Positions 14,419 to 16,117 of a stretch of DNA of 16,117 nt are shown one piece after another. The stretch is from DASPKX01 sp035627835 (GTDB lineage Bacteria > Verrucomicrobiota > Verrucomicrobiia > Limisphaerales > SXQI01). The position numbers were made by a program, and so were the translations under genes. Location: positions 1 to 16,117 of the forward strand of contig DASPKX010000150.1 in NCBI GenBank assembly GCA_035627835.1, read 5' to 3'. The first letter of the stretch is position 1. Every line of letters starts with the position of its first letter. The notes under the pieces are model-generated. The model did no database searches, had not been told where the DNA came from, and saw only the letters and a program-made list of their open reading frames with translations.

Positions 14419-15240
14419 ATGAAATTCAAGTTCCTCCTGGCCACCGCCCTCGCGGGTGTTCTGGCTCCGTTTGCACAGGCTCAAAATACAGCCAACGCAG
14501 TTCTCAACTACAACCCCGGTGTCGGGTTTGCCACTGAGTTTGGCACTGGCGCTGGATATACAAACAGCTCAGCCGCGCTTGGTTTGCCCACGCAGACAAC
14601 TCCACCCCCATTCGCTTCACCTGTGACGCCGTACAACCCGGCTTACGGCGCGCAAAACCTGGTGTCCATCGGGCAAGGAGGGACCATTACGCTTGCCCTG
14701 AGCCAGCCCGTGGAGAATCGGACCGATCACTTCGGCCTCGATTTCATCATCTTTGGAAACACCGGTTTTGTGATCAGCAACGGCGACTTCACGGATGCAG
14801 GCATCACAGACGGAACGCTGTTCGGCCAGAACACCGGCAACACACGGATCTCGGTGAGCGCTGACAACTTGAACTACTTCGAACTGACGCCGTCATTGCG
14901 CCCTGTTCTCGACGCGTATTTTCCAACCGACTCCGCCGGGAATCCGACTTTGCCCGTGAATCCCTCTCTCACGGCCGCTGATTTCAATGGCAAGAACCTG
15001 GCGGGCATACGGGCCTTGTATGGCGGTTCGGCGGGAGGGACTGGCTATGACATTTCCTCGGCGCGCACCGCAAGTGGGGCCGAAGCGGGGCTGACCAGCA
15101 TTCAGTACGTAAAAATCGACGTGCTGAGTGGCGTTGCCGAAATCGATGCAATTGTTGCTGTCCCTGAACCTCAAACTTACGCGCTCGGTGTGAGCGGCTT
15201 ACTGGTCATCGGTTTAGCAGCCTTGCGTCGGCGTTCCTAA
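14419..15240 (+). CDS. PEP-CTERM surface protein under cobalamin riboswitch
   Basis: A 273-residue exported protein. Residues 1-22 are a signal peptide (AFAQA-like site near FAQAQ). The body (about 25-245) is beta-rich with LVSIGQGGTITLALSQPV (81-98), GLDFIIFGNTGF (106-117), TRISVSADNLNYFEL (142-156) and IDVLSGVAEIDAIVAV (233-248), which suggests a jelly-roll or discoidin-like fold. The tail is a textbook PEP-CTERM signal: VPEP (248-251), hydrophobic segment (254-268) and RRR (270-272). This marks it for exosortase processing at the cell envelope. ATG 14419 is chosen because the signal peptide starts there; the in-frame extension upstream to 14323 overlaps the T-run and is untranslated leader. 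Shine-Dalgarno is weak. The riboswitch upstream implies a role when cobalamin is scarce, possibly in capturing it; this is inference. Confidence 0.87.
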   Translation: MKFKFLLATALAGVLAPFAQAQNTANAVLNYNPGVGFATEFGTGAGYTNSSAALGLPTQTTPPPFASPVTPYNPAYGAQNLVSIGQGGTITLALSQPVENRTDHFGLDFIIFGNTGFVISNGDFTDAGITDGTLFGQNTGNTRISVSADNLNYFELTPSLRPVLDAYFPTDSAGNPTLPVNPSLTAADFNGKNLAGIRALYGGSAGGTGYDISSARTASGAEAGLTSIQYVKIDVLSGVAEIDAIVAVPEPQTYALGVSGLLVIGLAALRRRS

Positions 15241-15251
15241 GTCGAGCACCG

Positions 15252-15278
15252 GGGCAGCTCTCAGAAAAGGGGCTGCCC
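15252..15278 (+). other. Strong stem-loop in the intergenic region before the last gene
   Basis: GGGCAGCTC (15252-15260) pairs with GGGCTGCCC (15270-15278) over 9 bp (one U-G) around a 9-nt loop. The right arm ends 10 nt before the next ATG. No T-run follows, so it is unlikely to be an intrinsic terminator. It could stabilise the upstream message or limit ribosome access to the downstream start. Confidence 0.5.
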
Positions 15279-15288
15279 ATTCTGACGT

Positions 15289-16117
15289 ATGGCGAAAGTA
15301 TCTCTCTATTCGAGACTCTGTTTCTGCGTTCTCGCGCTGCTCGCCTTTGACGTGCGCGCTGGCGAAGTTGTGGAGGAGTTCACGGCAGGCCCCGCCGATT
15401 CTGCCTGGCGGAGTTTTGGCGCTGGGCATCTTTACTCCTGGGATTCTGGGCATGTGAACCTGAGCTGGGACACAGATCAGCCAAACAGCGCGTTCTATCG
15501 CCCGCTTGGTGTCACCCTGAATAAGTCCAATGATTTCTCGGCAAAGTTCACGCTGGAGGTTTTATCGATAGAAGCCCAGGCGCAACCCGGTTATGCCTTC
15601 GAGATCGCAGTGGGATTTTTTAATTATGCGAGCTTCACGAATGCGACGTTTCGGCGAGGCACTGGGCGGCATTCGCCAAACCTGCTCGAGTGGGATTACT
15701 TTCCCGACACCGGGCTGGGAGCAACGGTGTCGCTCGCGGTTGCTTCAACAAACAGCAGCTTCGTTGCGACATTTGATTTTCCTTTGGAGGTCAGCCCAGG
15801 AACTTACAAGGTCGGCCTGAGTTACTCAGCGGAGCAGGGGACGTTCACCGCGACCATGTTGAGAAATGGCGTTACGTTTGGCCCCTTAAAAACGCTCCAG
15901 CTTCCTTCATCATTCACCGACTTCGCGGTGGATTGTTTTGGGATCCTGAATCACTTCGATGCAAGTCCAGCAGGGAGAATCACAGCGCGTGCTAAGCTTG
16001 AGAGGGTCGTGCTCAACATTCCGGCAGCGCCGGCACTTCAACTCGCGGGCCGGTTTCGCGATGGCACATGGGAAGTTGCTTTCAGTAGCCAACGTGCGCT
16101 CGCCTACCAGTTGGAGC
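15289..16117 (+). CDS. Secreted protein of unknown function, 3' end outside the window
   Basis: The frame is open from ATG 15289 to the right edge (276 codons, no stop). It begins MAKVSLYSRLCFCVLALLAF, then DVRAGEV, a signal peptide with cleavage near residue 24-25. The mature part is beta-rich, with EVVEEFTAGPADSAWRSFG, NSAFYRPLG, SPNLLEWDYFPDTGLGATVS, FDFPLEVSPGTYKVGLSY and TMLRNGVTFGP, consistent with a lectin-like or jelly-roll sandwich. The last visible residues (FRDGTWEVAFSSQRALAYQLE) look like the start of the C-terminal beta module found in two other proteins here. It lies 48 bp after the PEP-CTERM gene on the same strand, so it may share the cobalamin riboswitch. I do not recognise a characterised family. 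Confidence 0.8.
   Translation, partial: MAKVSLYSRLCFCVLALLAFDVRAGEVVEEFTAGPADSAWRSFGAGHLYSWDSGHVNLSWDTDQPNSAFYRPLGVTLNKSNDFSAKFTLEVLSIEAQAQPGYAFEIAVGFFNYASFTNATFRRGTGRHSPNLLEWDYFPDTGLGATVSLAVASTNSSFVATFDFPLEVSPGTYKVGLSYSAEQGTFTATMLRNGVTFGPLKTLQLPSSFTDFAVDCFGILNHFDASPAGRITARAKLERVVLNIPAAPALQLAGRFRDGTWEVAFSSQRALAYQLE

Noticed and set aside
15252..15278. Intrinsic terminator after the PEP-CTERM gene
   Set aside because: The stem is strong but is followed by ATTCTGACG with no T-run, so it is listed as a stem-loop only.

Overview
The window looks like a chromosomal segment of a Verrucomicrobiota bacterium, probably a soil or freshwater member near the Pedosphaera/Limisphaera group. This is inferred from gene style, not from a marker gene. 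The clues are a giant secreted protein built of Ig-like repeats with a recurring Y-Q-W motif, a LamG/Ig/propeller-like surface protein, a PEP-CTERM protein, a CE15 glucuronoyl esterase, a minimal lipoprotein and mostly weak Shine-Dalgarno sequences. No rRNA, tRNA, CRISPR array, transposase or integrase was seen.

Left part (1-7000). A secreted multi-Ig protein enters from the left edge and ends at 3213. It converges on hisH (3224-3847, minus), with a GNRA-loop hairpin between them. hisH is divergent from a denitrification cluster on the plus strand: nirK (Cu nitrite reductase with a fused C-terminal cytochrome c), nirV (SUMF1-fold protein) and a SCO-family copper chaperone. This is a compact module for periplasmic nitrite-to-NO reduction, with electron delivery and copper maturation encoded together. 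A TTG-N8-CAA dyad resembling an FNR/NnrR box lies about 100 bp upstream of nirK.

Middle part (7000-11100). On the minus strand are a 40-residue lipoprotein gene, a D-2-hydroxyacid dehydrogenase and an HpcH/HpaI aldolase. The last two are 7 nt apart and probably act in one 2-keto-acid pathway. On the plus strand are a YqgE/AlgH-family gene and a secreted CE15 glucuronoyl esterase, which suggests degradation of lignin-linked xylan.

Right part (11100-16117). A 927-residue LamG-Ig-propeller-like secreted protein lies on the minus strand. A 523-bp gap follows that holds a cobalamin riboswitch on the plus strand (about 14027-14170) and a candidate attenuator terminator. Downstream are a PEP-CTERM surface protein and a second secreted protein that runs off the right edge. 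The most interesting idea here is that this riboswitch controls exported surface proteins, so the locus may encode a verrucomicrobial cobalamin capture system that is functionally like, but not recognisably related to, the BtuG/BtuH surface lipoproteins of Bacteroidota.
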